The translations under genes were made by a program, and so were the position numbers. This document shows positions 1 through 10,377 of a stretch of 64,000 nucleotides of DNA, in pieces (position 1 is the first letter of the stretch; the number at the start of each line of letters is the position of its first letter). Source of the DNA: Billgrantia campisalis. GTDB taxonomy: Bacteria; Pseudomonadota; Gammaproteobacteria; Pseudomonadales; Halomonadaceae. The stretch spans positions 62,001 to 126,000 of the forward strand of contig NZ_JABFUC010000005.1 of assembly GCF_022341425.1 (NCBI RefSeq). The letters run 5' to 3'. The notes beneath the pieces were generated by a model. It was not told the origin of the DNA. It made no database searches and worked only from the letters and a program-made list of their open reading frames with translations.

Positions 1-558
1 CGCTCGCCAGCCCGGCAGAGCGGCCAGCACCTGGCCCGCCAGCAGCCCCCAGAGGAGTAGCTGTTCCCGGGGGGCGGCAGCATACGGCACCACATAGTCG
101 CTGCCGATGAGGCTCGCGATCAGCTGCATCAGCAGCAGCAGCAGGGCAATGCCGGCCAGCAAAGGGCCGCCATAGACGGCGCGGCTGCGAATTGCCACAT
201 TGATCGCCAGTGCCATCAGGCAAAGGGTGACGCTCAGGGCGGGGCGCCAGGCATCGAGAGGTATGCCGCCGAACAGCCAGGCGCTGGCTCGATCCCACTG
301 GGCGAGTGAGACCCAGTACTCCGGCAACAGATAGCTGAGCAGCGTGATGCCGAGGAAGGATAGTGCGGCTACCAACAGGAGCCAGGCAGATAGCGTTCGA
401 CGCAGCAGCATCGCTAGCTGGGCCAGTGCCACCAGGCCGATCGGTCCCAGCAAGGAGAGCGCCATGGTATCGCCATCGAACACAGCCGCAAGCGCTGACA
501 GAATCGCCAGAATCAAGACACCGCCGGTGATCGGGATGGCTGGGCGGAACATGGGCAT
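1..558 (-). CDS. Unidentified multi-pass membrane protein, N-terminal part (runs off the window)
   Basis: An open frame without stops runs from an ATG at 558 on the minus strand to the window edge (186 codons seen). The ATG lies 6 nt after the mltF stop (565-567), and the next upstream in-frame codon group contains that stop, so the start is well constrained (558, or 552 as alternative). The translation is mostly hydrophobic, with about five to six likely membrane segments (around residues 8-22, 29-46, 52-70, 95-115, 125-145, 160-180) and short charged loops. I do not recognise the family; it could be the membrane sensor portion of a longer signalling protein. It is probably co-transcribed with mltF. 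Confidence 0.6.
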   Translation of the reverse strand, partial: MPMFRPAIPITGGVLILAILSALAAVFDGDTMALSLLGPIGLVALAQLAMLLRRTLSAWLLLVAALSFLGITLLSYLLPEYWVSLAQWDRASAWLFGGIPLDAWRPALSVTLCLMALAINVAIRSRAVYGGPLLAGIALLLLLMQLIASLIGSDYVVPYAAAPREQLLLWGLLAGQVLAALPGWRA

Positions 559-564
559 CGCCTT

Positions 565-2094
565 CTAGAGAATAGGGGGCACGATCTCGAATTCTCGGTC
601 GTCGTCCTCGCCGTCGAGCAATTCGTTGAGCTGCAGGTACTGCTGCTGACTGCGATCCACGTGGGTGAGGATCTCGTAGTAGCGGCGAATGTTGCGCACG
701 TAGATCACCGGCTCGCCGCCGCGGGCGTAGCCGTGGCGGGTCTGGCTGTGCCACTCGCGCTTTTGCAGCAGCGGCAGTGCCTCGCGCACGTCCTCCCAGG
801 TGTCGGGGTCGCCGCCGAGCTGTTCGGCGATGCGCCGGGCATCGTAGAGATGGCCAAGCCCCACGTTGTAGGAGGCCATGGCCATGAACAGGCGATCCTC
901 TCCGGTGATCGACTCCGGCAGCCGGTCCTTGATATGGCGCAGGTAGCGTGAGCCGCCGTCGATGCTCTGGGCCGGGTCGAGGCGGTCGTCGACGCCCATT
1001 TCGCCGGCGGTGGGCAGGGTCAGCATCATCAGCCCGCGCACCCCGGTGGGTGAGGTGGCCTCGGGGTCCCAGTGGGACTCCTGATAGCCAAGCGCGGCCA
1101 GCAACTTCCAGTCGAAGCCGGTGTCGCGGGCGGCCTCGCGGAACAGCTCGGTATAGTCGGGCAGCCGATCATGCACGTGGCCGATGAACACCCGGGCGCC
1201 GACGTATTCCAGGTAGTCGTCATGGCCGAAGTAGCGGGCCACCAGGGCGTCCAGCATCCCTTCCTGGCGCAGGGCGTGCAGAAAGCGGTTGGCCTCCTGC
1301 TGCAGCCCCAGGCCCCCCCGGTCAGGAAACGCCCAGGCCATGGAGAGCGGCCGGCCCAGCGTGAAGCCGCGCTCCACGTCGGGGAAGAACAGTCGGTTGA
1401 GCCGGAACTGATGCTCATAGACCACGGCGGCATCCAGGCTGCCGCTCTCGATCCGGCTGAGCAGCTCGGCCACCTCCACGTCGGAGGACTCCCGCCAGCC
1501 AAGCTCCGGGTGCTCGGCCTGAAGCTCACGCAGCACCCGGTCGGCGCCGGAGCCGCGAATGGTGCCGATGTCGAGCCCGGAGAGGCGCTCGATATCGGTG
1601 ACCGGCGGCAGGCCACGGCGATAGACCAGCAGCGGCTGCAGGTCGAGAATCGGCCGGCTGTAGATCAGGCCCTCACGGGTCGGCTCCAGGGGCAGGACGG
1701 CGGCGCCCAGGTCGCCTTCCCGCGCCACGGTCTCGAGCACGCTCTCGATGGAGTGGCTGGCATCCAGGGTCAGGCTGACGCCCAGATGGTCGGCGAAACG
1801 GCGCATCAGCTCATATTCGAAGCCGGTGGGGCCGTGGCGGCCCTCGTAGTAGGTGGTGGGGGTGTTGCGGGTGTGCACGCTGAGGAAGTCGCGGGCCAGC
1901 ACCGCCTCGAGCTGGCCGTCCGGGGGCGTCAGGTAGCGGTAAGGCACGAGGCACAGCGCCACGCCCGCCAGCAGGACGGTGGCGATACGCAGATGGCGCA
2001 GCACTGGGTAGGACGGCAATCCGGACATGTAGGCGACGGTCGGCGATGAGAGCCACACGATAGCGGCCGTCGCGGCGGCTGTCATCCGCCGCAT
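565..2094 (-). CDS. mltF: Membrane-bound lytic murein transglycosylase F
   Basis: Cleaves the glycan strands of peptidoglycan to 1,6-anhydro products at the inner face of the outer membrane. One hydrophobic segment (about residues 33-52) is followed by a periplasmic solute-binding type 3 domain (about 65-290) and a C-terminal SLT lysozyme-like domain (about 310-480). The SLT motif GYQESHWDP carries the catalytic Glu339, and GVRGLMMLT follows as in MltF. The length of 509 residues is near the usual 480-520. The start is uncertain: Met23 (position 2028) would place the membrane segment at the usual distance from the N terminus, and neither site has a strong ribosome binding site. Divergent from purL, an arrangement also common in related genera. 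Confidence 0.93.
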   Translation of the reverse strand: MRRMTAAATAAIVWLSSPTVAYMSGLPSYPVLRHLRIATVLLAGVALCLVPYRYLTPPDGQLEAVLARDFLSVHTRNTPTTYYEGRHGPTGFEYELMRRFADHLGVSLTLDASHSIESVLETVAREGDLGAAVLPLEPTREGLIYSRPILDLQPLLVYRRGLPPVTDIERLSGLDIGTIRGSGADRVLRELQAEHPELGWRESSDVEVAELLSRIESGSLDAAVVYEHQFRLNRLFFPDVERGFTLGRPLSMAWAFPDRGGLGLQQEANRFLHALRQEGMLDALVARYFGHDDYLEYVGARVFIGHVHDRLPDYTELFREAARDTGFDWKLLAALGYQESHWDPEATSPTGVRGLMMLTLPTAGEMGVDDRLDPAQSIDGGSRYLRHIKDRLPESITGEDRLFMAMASYNVGLGHLYDARRIAEQLGGDPDTWEDVREALPLLQKREWHSQTRHGYARGGEPVIYVRNIRRYYEILTHVDRSQQQYLQLNELLDGEDDDREFEIVPPIL

Positions 2095-2123
2095 TTCGCC
2101 AGGCCCCCGCTTTCCAGTATCAT
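2095..2123 (+). promoter_or_regulatory. Candidate purL promoter
   Basis: A TATCAT hexamer at 2118-2123 lies 17 nt after TTCGCC (2095-2100), which would start transcription about 55 nt before the chosen purL ATG. The -35 match is weak (3 of 6). It overlaps the 5' end of the longest mltF reading frame, another reason to suspect that mltF starts at the later Met. Confidence 0.3.
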
Positions 2124-2184
2124 GGGCGCTTTCTGCGCCGCCCGCGGCGGCCCCTCCTTATGCTTGCTTCAGAGGCTCCAAGAC

Positions 2185-5100
2185 ATGCTCGAACTTCGAG
2201 GCGCGCCCGCCCTTTCCGCTTTCCGTCATGCCAAGCTGCTGGCTACCCTGCGCGCGCGGGTTCCCGAGATCGAGTCGCTGCAGGCCGACTACGTGCACTT
2301 CGTGGATCACGACGGTGAGCTGTCTGACCAGGCGCGGAACCTGCTCGCCCAGCTGCTCGACTATGGCGTCAAGGCCGAGGGGGCGGCCGGCGATCGCCAG
2401 GCCGGCGGCGACGGTCAGCTGTTTCTGGTGGTGCCGCGCATCGGCACCCAGTCGCCCTGGTCGTCCAAGGCCACCGATATCGCCCACAGCTGCGGCCTCG
2501 GCCAGGTGCGTCGCCTGGAGCGCGGCATCGCCTATCGCGTGGTCCTCAAGGCGCCGATGTCCGAAGCCGCCTTCCTGGCGATCGTTGCGACCCTGCACGA
2601 CCGCATGACCGAGTCGGTGCTCACCGACGCCAGCGACGCGGCCAAGCTGTTCGCCCACCATGCGCCGGCGCCGCTAGGCAGCGTGGATATCCGCGAGGGC
2701 GGACGCGAGGCGCTGGTGGCCGCCAACGGCGAACTGGGCCTGGCGCTGGCCGAGGACGAGATCGACTACCTACTCGGCGCCTTCCAGGAGCTCGGTCGCA
2801 ACCCGACCGACGTCGAGCTGATGATGTTCGCCCAGGCCAACTCCGAACACTGCCGCCACAAGATCTTCAACGCCGACTGGGTGATCGACGGCGAGGCGCA
2901 GCGCCACTCGCTGTTCAAGATGATCAAGAACACCTACCAGGAATCTCCCGACGACATCCTCTCCGCCTACAGCGACAACGCCGCGGTGATCCGGGGGAGC
3001 ACGGCCCCGCGTTTCTTCGCCGCGCCCCTGACCGGCGAGCAGGGCGAGCGGGCCAGCTACGCCGCCCATGAGGAGCCGATCCAGATCCTGATGAAGGTGG
3101 AGACCCACAACCACCCCACCGCCATTGCCCCCTATCCCGGGGCGGCCACCGGCGCCGGCGGCGAGATCCGCGACGAGGGCGCCACCGGCATCGGCGGCAA
3201 GCCCAAGGCGGGGCTCACTGGCTTCACCGTCTCCAACCTGCGCATCCCCGAGTTCGTCCAGCCCTGGGAGGCCTTCGACTACGGCAAGCCCGAGCGCATG
3301 CAGTCGGCGCTCGACATCATGCTCGAGGGGCCCATCGGCGGTGCGGCCTTCAACAACGAGTTCGGCCGGCCGAACCTCGCCGGCTACTTCCGCAGCTACG
3401 AGCAGGACGCCTTGGGGGCGAACGGTATCGAGCGGCGCGGCTACCACAAGCCGATCATGATCGCCGGCGGCTATGGCAACATCCGCGACGGCCATGTCCA
3501 GAAGGGCGAGATCCCGGTGGGCGGCAAGCTGATCGTGATGGGTGGGCCAGCCATGCTGATCGGGCTGGGCGGCGGGGCGGCCTCGAGCATGGCCTCCGGT
3601 GCGTCGAGCGCCGATCTCGACTTCGCCTCGGTGCAGCGCGAGAACCCCGAGATCGAGCGTCGCGCTCAGGAGGTGATCGACCGCTGCTGGGCGCTGGGCG
3701 AGGCCAACCCCATTCGCTTCTTCCACGACGTGGGCGCCGGGGGGCTCTCCAACGCCCTGCCCGAGCTGGTCAAGGACGGCAACCGTGGCGGCTGTTTCGA
3801 TCTGCGCGCGGTGCCCAACGCCGAGCCCGGCATGAGCCCGCTGGAGATCTGGTGCAACGAGGCCCAGGAGCGCTATGTGCTGGCGGTGGCGCCAGAGGAT
3901 CTCGCCACCTTCGACGCCCTGTGTCGTCGCGAGCGCTGCCCCTATGCCGTGGTCGGCGAGGCCACCGAGGCGCATCACCTTGAAGTGCATGATGGCCACT
4001 TCCAGAGCAAGCCCGTCGACCTGCCGATGAGCGTGCTGTTCGGCAAGCCGCCCAAGATGACCCGCGAGTTCTCCCGCGAGAGCCGCGAAATGCCCGGGGT
4101 GATGCTCGACAACCTCGATTTGCGCGAGGCCATGGAGCGGGTGCTGCGCCTGCCCGCCGTGGCGTCCAAGAGCTTTCTGATCACCATCGGCGACCGCTCG
4201 ATTACCGGCATGGTGGCCCGCGACCAGATGGTCGGCCCCTGGCAGGTGCCGGTGGCCGATGTCGCCGTGACCACGGCGAGCTTCGACACCCACGCCGGCG
4301 AGGCCATGGCCATGGGCGAGCGGCCCCCGGTGGCGCTGATCGACCCGGCGGCCAGCGCCCGGCTGGCGGTGGCCGAGGCGATCACCAACCTGGCTGCGGC
4401 CCCCATCGACAAGATCGGCGACATCAAGCTCTCCGCCAACTGGATGAGCGCGGCCGACCATGCCGGCGAGAATCAGGCGCTGTATGAGGCCGTGCATGCC
4501 GTGGGTATGGAGCTTTGCCCGGCGCTGGGTATTGCCATTCCGGTGGGCAAGGACTCCATGTCCATGCGCACCGCCTGGCAGGAAGGGGACGAGGCGGGCG
4601 AGGTCGAGGAGAAGAGCATCACCTCGCCGCTGTCGCTGGTGATCACCGGCTTCGCCCCGGTCACCGATGCCCTCAAGACCCTGACCCCGCAGGTCAACCT
4701 GGAACAGGACGAGTCCGACCTGATCCTGATCGACCTGGGCGGCGGCAAGAATCGCCTGGGCGGTTCGGCCCTGGCCCAGGTCTATGGCCAGGTGGGCAGC
4801 GACTGCCCCGACCTCGACGACCCGGAGGATCTCAAGGCCTTCTTCGCGGTGATCCAGGGGCTCAACGCCGAGGGCCAGCTGCTCGCCTATCATGACCGCA
4901 GCGACGGCGGCCTGCTGGTGACCCTGCTGGAGATGGCCTTCGCCGCCCGCGCAGGCCTGGAGATCAAGCTCGACTGGCTGGTCGACGAGCCCGGGGAGGC
5001 GGTGGATGCGCTGTTCGCCGAGGAGCTCGGCGCGGTGATCCAGGTCAACCGCCAGCACACCGAAGCGGTGCTGACCCAGTTCGCCGCCGCCGGCATCGAG

Positions 5101-6135
5101 ACCTGCGGCGTCATCGCCCGGCCGCGCTACGACGACCAGGTGCGGGTCACCCTCTTCGAGGAGCCGCTGCTGGAGACCACCCGGCTGCTGGCCCAGCGTA
5201 CCTGGGCCGAGACCAGCTACCGGATGCAGGCGCTGCGCGACAATCCCGACTGCGCCAAGAGCGAGTTCGACGACCTGCTCGACGGCCGCGACCCGGGCCT
5301 CTCGGCGAGCCCCAGCTTCGATATCCACGAGGACATCGCCGCCCCCTATGTCAACCAGGCGCGTCCGGCGGTGGCAGTGCTGCGCGAGCAGGGCGTCAAC
5401 GGCCATCTGGAGATGGCCTGGGCCTTCGACAGGGCCGGCTTCGAGGCCGTCGACGTGCACATGAGCGATATCCTCGAGGGGCGGGTGTCCCTGGCACAGT
5501 TCAAGGGCCTGGTGGCCTGTGGCGGCTTCTCCTACGGCGACGTGCTGGGCGCCGGCGGCGGCTGGGCCAAATCGGTGCTGTTCAACGAACGGGCCCGGGA
5601 GCAGTTCGCGGGCTTCTTTAGCCGCGACGACAGCTTCTCGCTGGGGGTCTGTAACGGCTGCCAGATGCTTGCCCAGCTCAAGGACTTGATTCCCGGTGCC
5701 GAGGCCTGGCCACGCTTCGTGCGCAACGAATCCGAGCAGTTCGAGGCCCGCGTGGCCATGGTCCAGGTGGAGCAGAGTCCGTCGATCCTGCTGGCCGGCA
5801 TGGAGGGTTCGCGCCTGCCCATCGCCGTGGCCCATGGCGAGGGCCGCGCCGAGTTCCGCGACAGCGCCCACCTGCGGGGCATCCAGGGCAGCGCCCAGGT
5901 GGCCCTGCGCTATGTGGACAACTACGGCCAGGTGACCACCCGCTATCCGGCCAACCCCAACGGCTCACCCTCGGGGATTACCGGCCTGACCACGCCGGAC
6001 GGTCGCGTGACCATCATGATGCCCCATCCGGAGCGGGTGGTGCGGGCGGTGACCAACTCCTGGCGACCCGCCGACTGGACCCAGGACGGCGCCTGGCTGC
6101 GCCTGTTCCGCAATGCCCGGGTCTGGCTGGGCTGA
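2185..6135 (+). CDS. purL: Phosphoribosylformylglycinamidine synthase (FGAM synthetase)
   Basis: Catalyses the fourth step of de novo purine synthesis: FGAR + glutamine + ATP to FGAM. It is the large single-chain form found in gammaproteobacteria (1316 residues; the E. coli enzyme has about 1295). The ATG at 2185 gives [14 protein letters not shown], matching the start of E. coli PurL; the 21 extra upstream codons are not conserved. Order: N-terminal PurS-like domain, linker, two AIR-synthase-like halves, and a C-terminal glutamine amidotransferase with nucleophile Cys1156 (GVCNGCQM) and His1281/Glu1283 (MPHPER). Followed by a clear terminator. purC, another enzyme of the pathway, lies 26 kb away. 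Confidence 0.97.
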   Translation: MLELRGAPALSAFRHAKLLATLRARVPEIESLQADYVHFVDHDGELSDQARNLLAQLLDYGVKAEGAAGDRQAGGDGQLFLVVPRIGTQSPWSSKATDIAHSCGLGQVRRLERGIAYRVVLKAPMSEAAFLAIVATLHDRMTESVLTDASDAAKLFAHHAPAPLGSVDIREGGREALVAANGELGLALAEDEIDYLLGAFQELGRNPTDVELMMFAQANSEHCRHKIFNADWVIDGEAQRHSLFKMIKNTYQESPDDILSAYSDNAAVIRGSTAPRFFAAPLTGEQGERASYAAHEEPIQILMKVETHNHPTAIAPYPGAATGAGGEIRDEGATGIGGKPKAGLTGFTVSNLRIPEFVQPWEAFDYGKPERMQSALDIMLEGPIGGAAFNNEFGRPNLAGYFRSYEQDALGANGIERRGYHKPIMIAGGYGNIRDGHVQKGEIPVGGKLIVMGGPAMLIGLGGGAASSMASGASSADLDFASVQRENPEIERRAQEVIDRCWALGEANPIRFFHDVGAGGLSNALPELVKDGNRGGCFDLRAVPNAEPGMSPLEIWCNEAQERYVLAVAPEDLATFDALCRRERCPYAVVGEATEAHHLEVHDGHFQSKPVDLPMSVLFGKPPKMTREFSRESREMPGVMLDNLDLREAMERVLRLPAVASKSFLITIGDRSITGMVARDQMVGPWQVPVADVAVTTASFDTHAGEAMAMGERPPVALIDPAASARLAVAEAITNLAAAPIDKIGDIKLSANWMSAADHAGENQALYEAVHAVGMELCPALGIAIPVGKDSMSMRTAWQEGDEAGEVEEKSITSPLSLVITGFAPVTDALKTLTPQVNLEQDESDLILIDLGGGKNRLGGSALAQVYGQVGSDCPDLDDPEDLKAFFAVIQGLNAEGQLLAYHDRSDGGLLVTLLEMAFAARAGLEIKLDWLVDEPGEAVDALFAEELGAVIQVNRQHTEAVLTQFAAAGIETCGVIARPRYDDQVRVTLFEEPLLETTRLLAQRTWAETSYRMQALRDNPDCAKSEFDDLLDGRDPGLSASPSFDIHEDIAAPYVNQARPAVAVLREQGVNGHLEMAWAFDRAGFEAVDVHMSDILEGRVSLAQFKGLVACGGFSYGDVLGAGGGWAKSVLFNERAREQFAGFFSRDDSFSLGVCNGCQMLAQLKDLIPGAEAWPRFVRNESEQFEARVAMVQVEQSPSILLAGMEGSRLPIAVAHGEGRAEFRDSAHLRGIQGSAQVALRYVDNYGQVTTRYPANPNGSPSGITGLTTPDGRVTIMMPHPERVVRAVTNSWRPADWTQDGAWLRLFRNARVWLG

Positions 6136-6161
6136 GCGTTCCCTGCGATTGGAGTCGGTTC

Positions 6162-6192
6162 AGAGGCGGCCTGGGGCCGCCTCTTCTCTTTC
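6162..6192 (+). terminator. Rho-independent terminator of purL
   Basis: A 10-bp perfect stem (AGAGGCGGCC at 6162-6171 with its complement at 6175-6184), a 3-nt loop, then a pyrimidine-rich tail (TCTCTTTCC), 27 nt after the purL stop. Confidence 0.8.
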
Positions 6193-6240
6193 CAGCGGTG
6201 CGTTCGAACTCGCGGTGCGTTCGAGCGACGTGTCCTCGGG

Positions 6241-6750
6241 TTAGCCCGCCGACGCTGCCCGGCCGGCTTCGCGGAAGGAGGCGAGATACTCCTCGAGTAC
6301 GGCGTGCTCGGCGCGCTTCTGACGAATCATCGCCGACAGTGCGGGGAAGAGGTCGGGAATGGCGCTGGCATCGCGCAGGTGCTCGTAGAAATGCAGCGAG
6401 TATTCGGCACCGGCGATGGCCTGCTGGAGTTCATCGAGGGCGGCGTCCGGGCCGTCGATGAAGAAACGGTGGGTCGATCTGCCATTATGGCCCTGGCGCT
6501 GCTTGGTGCCGCCGGTGGGTGAGGGGTCGATTCCCAGCTGTCTTGCGATGCGCTGCAGCTCCTCGACCCGTATCTCGCACTGAATGCCCAGGGACGCCAT
6601 CAGGCGGCTGGTGGCGGTGTTGAAGGTCAGGAAGTTGAAGGCGAGCCGTCGGTAGCGGGTCAGCTCGGCCCGCTCGTGGGCATCGGCCAGCGTCAGCAGC
6701 TCGTCCAATACCAGCACCAGCCTAGCTGTCGTTGTTTGAGTCCTCGGCAT
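6241..6750 (-). CDS. Hypothetical helical protein, possibly ferritin-like
   Basis: 169 residues, predicted almost entirely helical by eye, with four long helices separated near residues 50, 80-100 and 130. Each candidate helix carries Glu or His (HERAEL, RVEELQ, EYSLHFYEH, AEHAVLEEY), a spacing that resembles four-helix-bundle metal proteins. That is only an impression; I cannot name the family. The ATG at 6750 is preceded by GAGGAA at good spacing. An FNR/Anr-type box lies about 90 bp upstream, suggesting induction under low oxygen. It converges on purL. Confidence 0.7.
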   Translation of the reverse strand: MPRTQTTTARLVLVLDELLTLADAHERAELTRYRRLAFNFLTFNTATSRLMASLGIQCEIRVEELQRIARQLGIDPSPTGGTKQRQGHNGRSTHRFFIDGPDAALDELQQAIAGAEYSLHFYEHLRDASAIPDLFPALSAMIRQKRAEHAVLEEYLASFREAGRAASAG

Positions 6751-7102
6751 GGGCAGTTCCTCGAAAAGGGGTGGGGCAAGGTCCAGGGGTGTTCGACTAG
6801 TGAATCATCCTGATGAATTGAACCCCTGGGTTTCTTGATCTTCGTCAAGAGCTCGCGGTTCTTGTGCCAATGAACCAGCGATTTGGTGCATGCGGCATGA
6901 TGAAAGTCATCGGCCTGCCTCCCCCCTCGATTCCCCAGACAGGCTACGGCTTTCGTCTGATTCGGCACGTTAGCTCACTATAGACCAAGGGCGCGTATCG
7001 TGGAGTGGGGATGCGCGGCTGGGCGCAAATAAAACGGATGTTTGAATATCGCCCGCCAAAACGCCAGACTATCATCATTGGCAAACGCACCCGGGGGCAG
7101 GC
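6751..7102. other. Intergenic region between divergent genes
   Basis: 352 bp between the helical protein (minus) and the crotonase (plus). It holds the FNR/Anr-type box at 6835-6848. Before the crotonase, a TATCAT at 7070-7075 could be a -10 element, but no matching -35 is visible. No convincing small gene was found. Confidence 0.6.
6835..6848 (-). promoter_or_regulatory. FNR/Anr-type box
   Basis: TTGATCTTCGTCAA matches the FNR consensus TTGAT-N4-ATCAA at 9 of 10 positions. If the activator acts at the usual -41.5 position, transcription of the minus-strand gene would start near 6800, giving a leader of about 50 nt. The window itself encodes an FNR/Anr protein (62917-63663) with the cluster cysteines needed to use such a site. 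Confidence 0.65.
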
Positions 7103-7921
7103 ATGACCATAAGCAAGCGCTTTTATGAGCGGGTAACGCTGGAAATCGAAAACGGGGTGGCCGAGGTCGGGCTGGCAAGGCCCGACCGGCACAACGGCTT
7201 GGACTGGGCGATGATCGATGGCTTGCTGGCCGCACAGCGTCACCTGGCCGAACTCGCCGGGCGTCAACCAGGGCAGCTGCGTGCCGTGGTGCTGGTAGGG
7301 GAGGGCGAGAGCTTCTGCGCTGGCCTCGACATGGCCGCCATCATGGCCCAGCCCGAGCGCCTACCCGGCCTGCTCGAGGCGGCGGAGGATGGCATCAACC
7401 CGGTGCAGCGCCTGGCGCTGGGCTGGCGCGACGCCGGGGTGCCGGTGATTGCCGCCCTGCACGGCCATGTCTATGGCGGCGGCCTGCAGATCGCCCTGGG
7501 CGCCGATATCCGGGTGGTCCATCCCCAGGCGCGACTGGCGCTGCTGGAGATCGCCTGGGGCATCATCCCCGACATGGCGATCAGCGTCACCGGCGCCGAT
7601 ATCCGCGGCGATGTGCTGCGTGAGCTGGCCTGGACCGGGCGCAAGGTCAGCGGCGAGGAGGCCGTGACCCTGGGGCTGGCGACCCGGCTGTCACAGGCGC
7701 CGCGGGATACCGCGCGGGAGATCGCAACCGCCATCGCCGGGCACTCGCCCAGGGCCGTGGCCGCGGCGGCCGCGCTCTTCGCGCAGGCCCCCGGGCTGGA
7801 CGCGCGGGCGCGCCTGGCGCTGGAGGCGCGTCTGCAGGGCGAGCTGCTTGGCGGGGCGGAGCAGCAGGAGGCCATGGCCGCTCGCCTCACCGGTCGTGCG
7901 GCCCGCTTTCCGCCCGCCTGA
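7103..7921 (+). CDS. Enoyl-CoA hydratase/isomerase (crotonase) family protein
   Basis: 272 residues with the crotonase fold. The oxyanion-hole segments are visible: ESFCAGLDMAAI near residue 70 and the HGHVYGGGLQIALGADIRV stretch near 120. The context (no fatty-acid or aromatic degradation genes nearby) does not reveal the acyl-CoA substrate. The second catalytic-region Glu common in true hydratases is not obvious (GIIPD follows instead), so an isomerase or other crotonase activity is possible. The ATG at 7103 follows a GGGGCAGGC stretch, a weak ribosome binding site. Confidence 0.85.
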   Translation: MTISKRFYERVTLEIENGVAEVGLARPDRHNGLDWAMIDGLLAAQRHLAELAGRQPGQLRAVVLVGEGESFCAGLDMAAIMAQPERLPGLLEAAEDGINPVQRLALGWRDAGVPVIAALHGHVYGGGLQIALGADIRVVHPQARLALLEIAWGIIPDMAISVTGADIRGDVLRELAWTGRKVSGEEAVTLGLATRLSQAPRDTAREIATAIAGHSPRAVAAAAALFAQAPGLDARARLALEARLQGELLGGAEQQEAMAARLTGRAARFPPA

Positions 7922-7988
7922 GCGTCCCTCGTCACGCCGGTGAATTCGCTCTAAGATGGCGGCTTGTTCATTGCCCCGCCTTCTCACC

Positions 7989-9836
7989 ATGCCGACATCT
8001 GTCGCCACTGCCGCCCCCACGCCCCCGGCGCTGCGTCCCTATCAGCAGGAGGCGGTGCGCCGGGTGGTGGCGCACTTTCGCACCAGCGACGACCCCGCCG
8101 TGGTGGTGCTGCCCACCGGTAGCGGCAAGTCGCTGGTAATCGCCGAGCTGGCGCGCCTGGCTCGGGGGCGGGTGCTGGTGCTGGCCCATGTGCGCGAGCT
8201 GGTCGAGCAGAACCACGCCAAGTACCAGGCCTACGGCCTCGCGGCCGATATCTTCAGCGCCGGCCTGGGGCGCAAGGAGGCGAGCCGCCAGGTGGTGTTC
8301 GGCTCGGTGCAGTCGGTGGTGCGCAACCTGCGGGCCTTTGCCGATGGCGCCTTTACGCTGCTGGTGATCGACGAGTGCCACCGGGTCTCGCCGGCCGAAG
8401 ACGCCAGCTACCGCCGGGTGATCGACCGCCTGCGGGCGGCCAATCCGCGGCTCAAGGTGCTGGGCCTCACGGCCACCCCCTATCGGCTGGGGCAGGGGTT
8501 TATCTATCACCGCCATTACCACGGCATGGTGCGCGGCGAGGAGGGCTGCTTCTTTGCCGACTGCGTCTTCGAGCAGCCGCTGCGGCTGATGGTCAAGCAG
8601 GGCTACCTGGCCGAGCCGGTGCGGATCGACGCGGCGCTTTTCAAGGACGGGCAAGCGCTGCGCTACGACTTCTCGGCGCTGGCGCCGTCTGCGAGTGGCC
8701 TCTTTCGCGAGGAGGCGCTCAATCGGGTGGCGGCGGGCAATCGCGCGACACCGGGGATCATCGCCGAGGTGATCGCCCACGCCCGCGACCGCCAGGGGGT
8801 GATGCTGTTCGCCGCCACCGTGGCCCATGCCGAGGAGATACTGGGCTACCTGCCGAAAGCCGAGGCGGCGCTGGTGACCGGGGCGACGCCCTCCGCCGAG
8901 CGCGAACGGCTGATTACCGCCTTCAAGGCGCGCAAGCTCAAGTACCTGGTCAATGTGGCGGTGCTCACCACCGGCTTCGACGCCCCCCATGCGGACCTGA
9001 TCGCTATCCTGCGCCCCACCGAGTCGGTGAGCCTCTACCAGCAGATCGTCGGCCGCGGCCTGCGCCTCTCACCCGGCAAGCGTGACTGTCTGATACTGGA
9101 CTATGCCGGCAACCCCTGGGACCTCTACGCGCCGGAGGTGGGCTCACCGCGTCCCGCCTCCGACGCCGAGCCGGTGCAGGTCGAGTGCCCCGCCTGCGGC
9201 CACGCCAACCTCTTCTGGGGCAAGCGCGACGGCGAACTGGTGATCGAGCACTTCGGCCGTCGCTGTCAGGGGCTGGTTCTTTCTCATCGCGCCCGACCCC
9301 GCGCGAAAGGCACAGAGTCAAAACCGGCATCATCTGCGATGGAGCAATGTTCCTTCCGCTTTCGCTTCAAGGTATGCGGCGACTGCGGCGCCGAGAACGA
9401 TATCGCCGCCCGGCGCTGCCATGGCTGCGACACCCTGCTGGTGGACGCCGACGACAAGCTGAAGGAGGCGCTGCGCCTCAAGGACGCCCGCGTGCTGCGC
9501 GTGGCCGGCATGCAGCTCGAGGCCACCGTCAACGGCCGCGGGCTACCCCGGCTCAAGGTCACCTACCACGACGAGGACGGGGAAACCCTTGCCGAGTGGT
9601 TCGCCCTGGAGACGCCGCCCCAGCGGGCCGCCTTCGCCGCGGTTTTCCTGCGCGACCACCTGCGCGCCCCCGGCGTGCCCTTCCGGCCCACCACTCCCGA
9701 AGCGGTGATCGCCGAGCGCCGCCGCCTGCGTCACCCCGACTTCGTGGTGGGCCGGAAGGTGGGCCGCCACTGGCGGGTGCGCGAGAAGCTCTTCGATTAC
9801 ACCGGGCGCTATCGCAAGGCCGCCGAGGCGGAGTAG
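7989..9836 (+). CDS. radD: RadD-family DNA repair helicase
   Basis: Superfamily 2 helicase/ATPase similar to E. coli RadD (YejH), which acts in double-strand-break repair and RecA-dependent recombination. Walker A PTGSGKS is at residues 42-48, the DECH box at 128-131, then LTATP and the C-terminal [13 protein letters not shown] motif. The last 200 residues carry the zinc-binding Cys pattern ([21 protein letters not shown]) typical of RadD. I chose the ATG at 7989, which starts just before the conserved LRPYQQEAV; an ATG at 7956 lies in frame but overlaps a likely -10 element (TAAGAT 7951-7956). The segment between the first zinc knuckle region and CSFRFRF is unusual (see findings). Confidence 0.92.
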   Translation: MPTSVATAAPTPPALRPYQQEAVRRVVAHFRTSDDPAVVVLPTGSGKSLVIAELARLARGRVLVLAHVRELVEQNHAKYQAYGLAADIFSAGLGRKEASRQVVFGSVQSVVRNLRAFADGAFTLLVIDECHRVSPAEDASYRRVIDRLRAANPRLKVLGLTATPYRLGQGFIYHRHYHGMVRGEEGCFFADCVFEQPLRLMVKQGYLAEPVRIDAALFKDGQALRYDFSALAPSASGLFREEALNRVAAGNRATPGIIAEVIAHARDRQGVMLFAATVAHAEEILGYLPKAEAALVTGATPSAERERLITAFKARKLKYLVNVAVLTTGFDAPHADLIAILRPTESVSLYQQIVGRGLRLSPGKRDCLILDYAGNPWDLYAPEVGSPRPASDAEPVQVECPACGHANLFWGKRDGELVIEHFGRRCQGLVLSHRARPRAKGTESKPASSAMEQCSFRFRFKVCGDCGAENDIAARRCHGCDTLLVDADDKLKEALRLKDARVLRVAGMQLEATVNGRGLPRLKVTYHDEDGETLAEWFALETPPQRAAFAAVFLRDHLRAPGVPFRPTTPEAVIAERRRLRHPDFVVGRKVGRHWRVREKLFDYTGRYRKAAEAE

Positions 9837-9869
9837 GGCGGCTTGCTATCTCAAGATGGCCGCTGTTGA

Positions 9870-10040
9870 ATGGTTTTTGGGGTGTTCAAGGCGGGGTCGG
9901 AAGCCAAGTTCTGGTTGAGCCCGGAGGTTCAGCTGGCCCGAAATGATGGTTTTGATGCGCGGATGTTACGCCGCATCTCCTCAATGGTGGTGAGCCACCG
10001 TGAGGTACTGGAGGAAGCCTGGCATGAATATTTCGCCTAA
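9870..10040 (+). pseudogene. DUF4160 protein remnant, N terminus missing
   Basis: A 56-codon frame from the ATG at 9870 to a TAA at 10038 contains the C-terminal half of a DUF4160 protein (SEAKFWLSPEVQLAR, then a helical tail ending LEEAWHEYF). The family is usually 80-95 residues, and its N-terminal strands (the His-rich PHFH-type segment) are absent; upstream sequence does not supply them in any frame I checked. It overlaps the start of the DUF2442 gene by 17 nt, the normal arrangement of this pair, so this is probably a truncated first gene rather than a new short protein. Such pairs are often suspected, but not proven, to be toxin-antitoxin modules. Confidence 0.6.
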
Positions 10041-10272
10041 GCGTGTCACCTTTGACGCAGATAGCTTCTGGGTCGAGCTAAGCGACGGCCGCACGATTGG
10101 GGTGCCTCTCGCTTGGTACCCACGGCTGCTGAATGCGCCACTTGAGCAGCTTGCCAACTATGAGCTGAGTCCCCGTGGAATCCATTGGGATGACCTGGAC
10201 GAAGACATTTCGGTAGAAGGCATTCTGGCTGGGCGTGGTGACATGACGCGCCACCGTCAGGCGGTGGCGTGA
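10024..10272 (+). CDS. DUF2442 domain protein
   Basis: 82 residues. The pattern VTFDADSFWVELSDGRTIGVPLAWYPRL, followed by the WDDLDEDISVEGIL ending, is characteristic of DUF2442. The ATG at 10024 has a strong ribosome binding site (GGAGGAA, 7 nt upstream) lying inside the DUF4160 remnant. DUF2442 genes usually follow DUF4160 genes and are thought to be the antitoxin-like or regulatory partner; the biochemical role is not established. Here the partner is truncated, so this gene may be a relic still being translated. Confidence 0.8.
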   Translation: MNISPKRVTFDADSFWVELSDGRTIGVPLAWYPRLLNAPLEQLANYELSPRGIHWDDLDEDISVEGILAGRGDMTRHRQAVA

Positions 10273-10377
10273 TGTTACGCGTAGGTTAGTGTGGTGCCGC
10301 TGGCTCCAGGCTGTCTCCTGCGCCGCCATCTTGCTAGACTGGCGCGTTAAATCTGCGTCCCCGGAGAGGCACGCCGC

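Noticed and set aside
2770-5871. 1033-codon open frame antisense to purL
   Set aside because: Composition is rich in His, Gly, Leu and Gln as expected for the complement of a high-GC gene; no domains, no ribosome binding site, and purL on the other strand is unambiguous.
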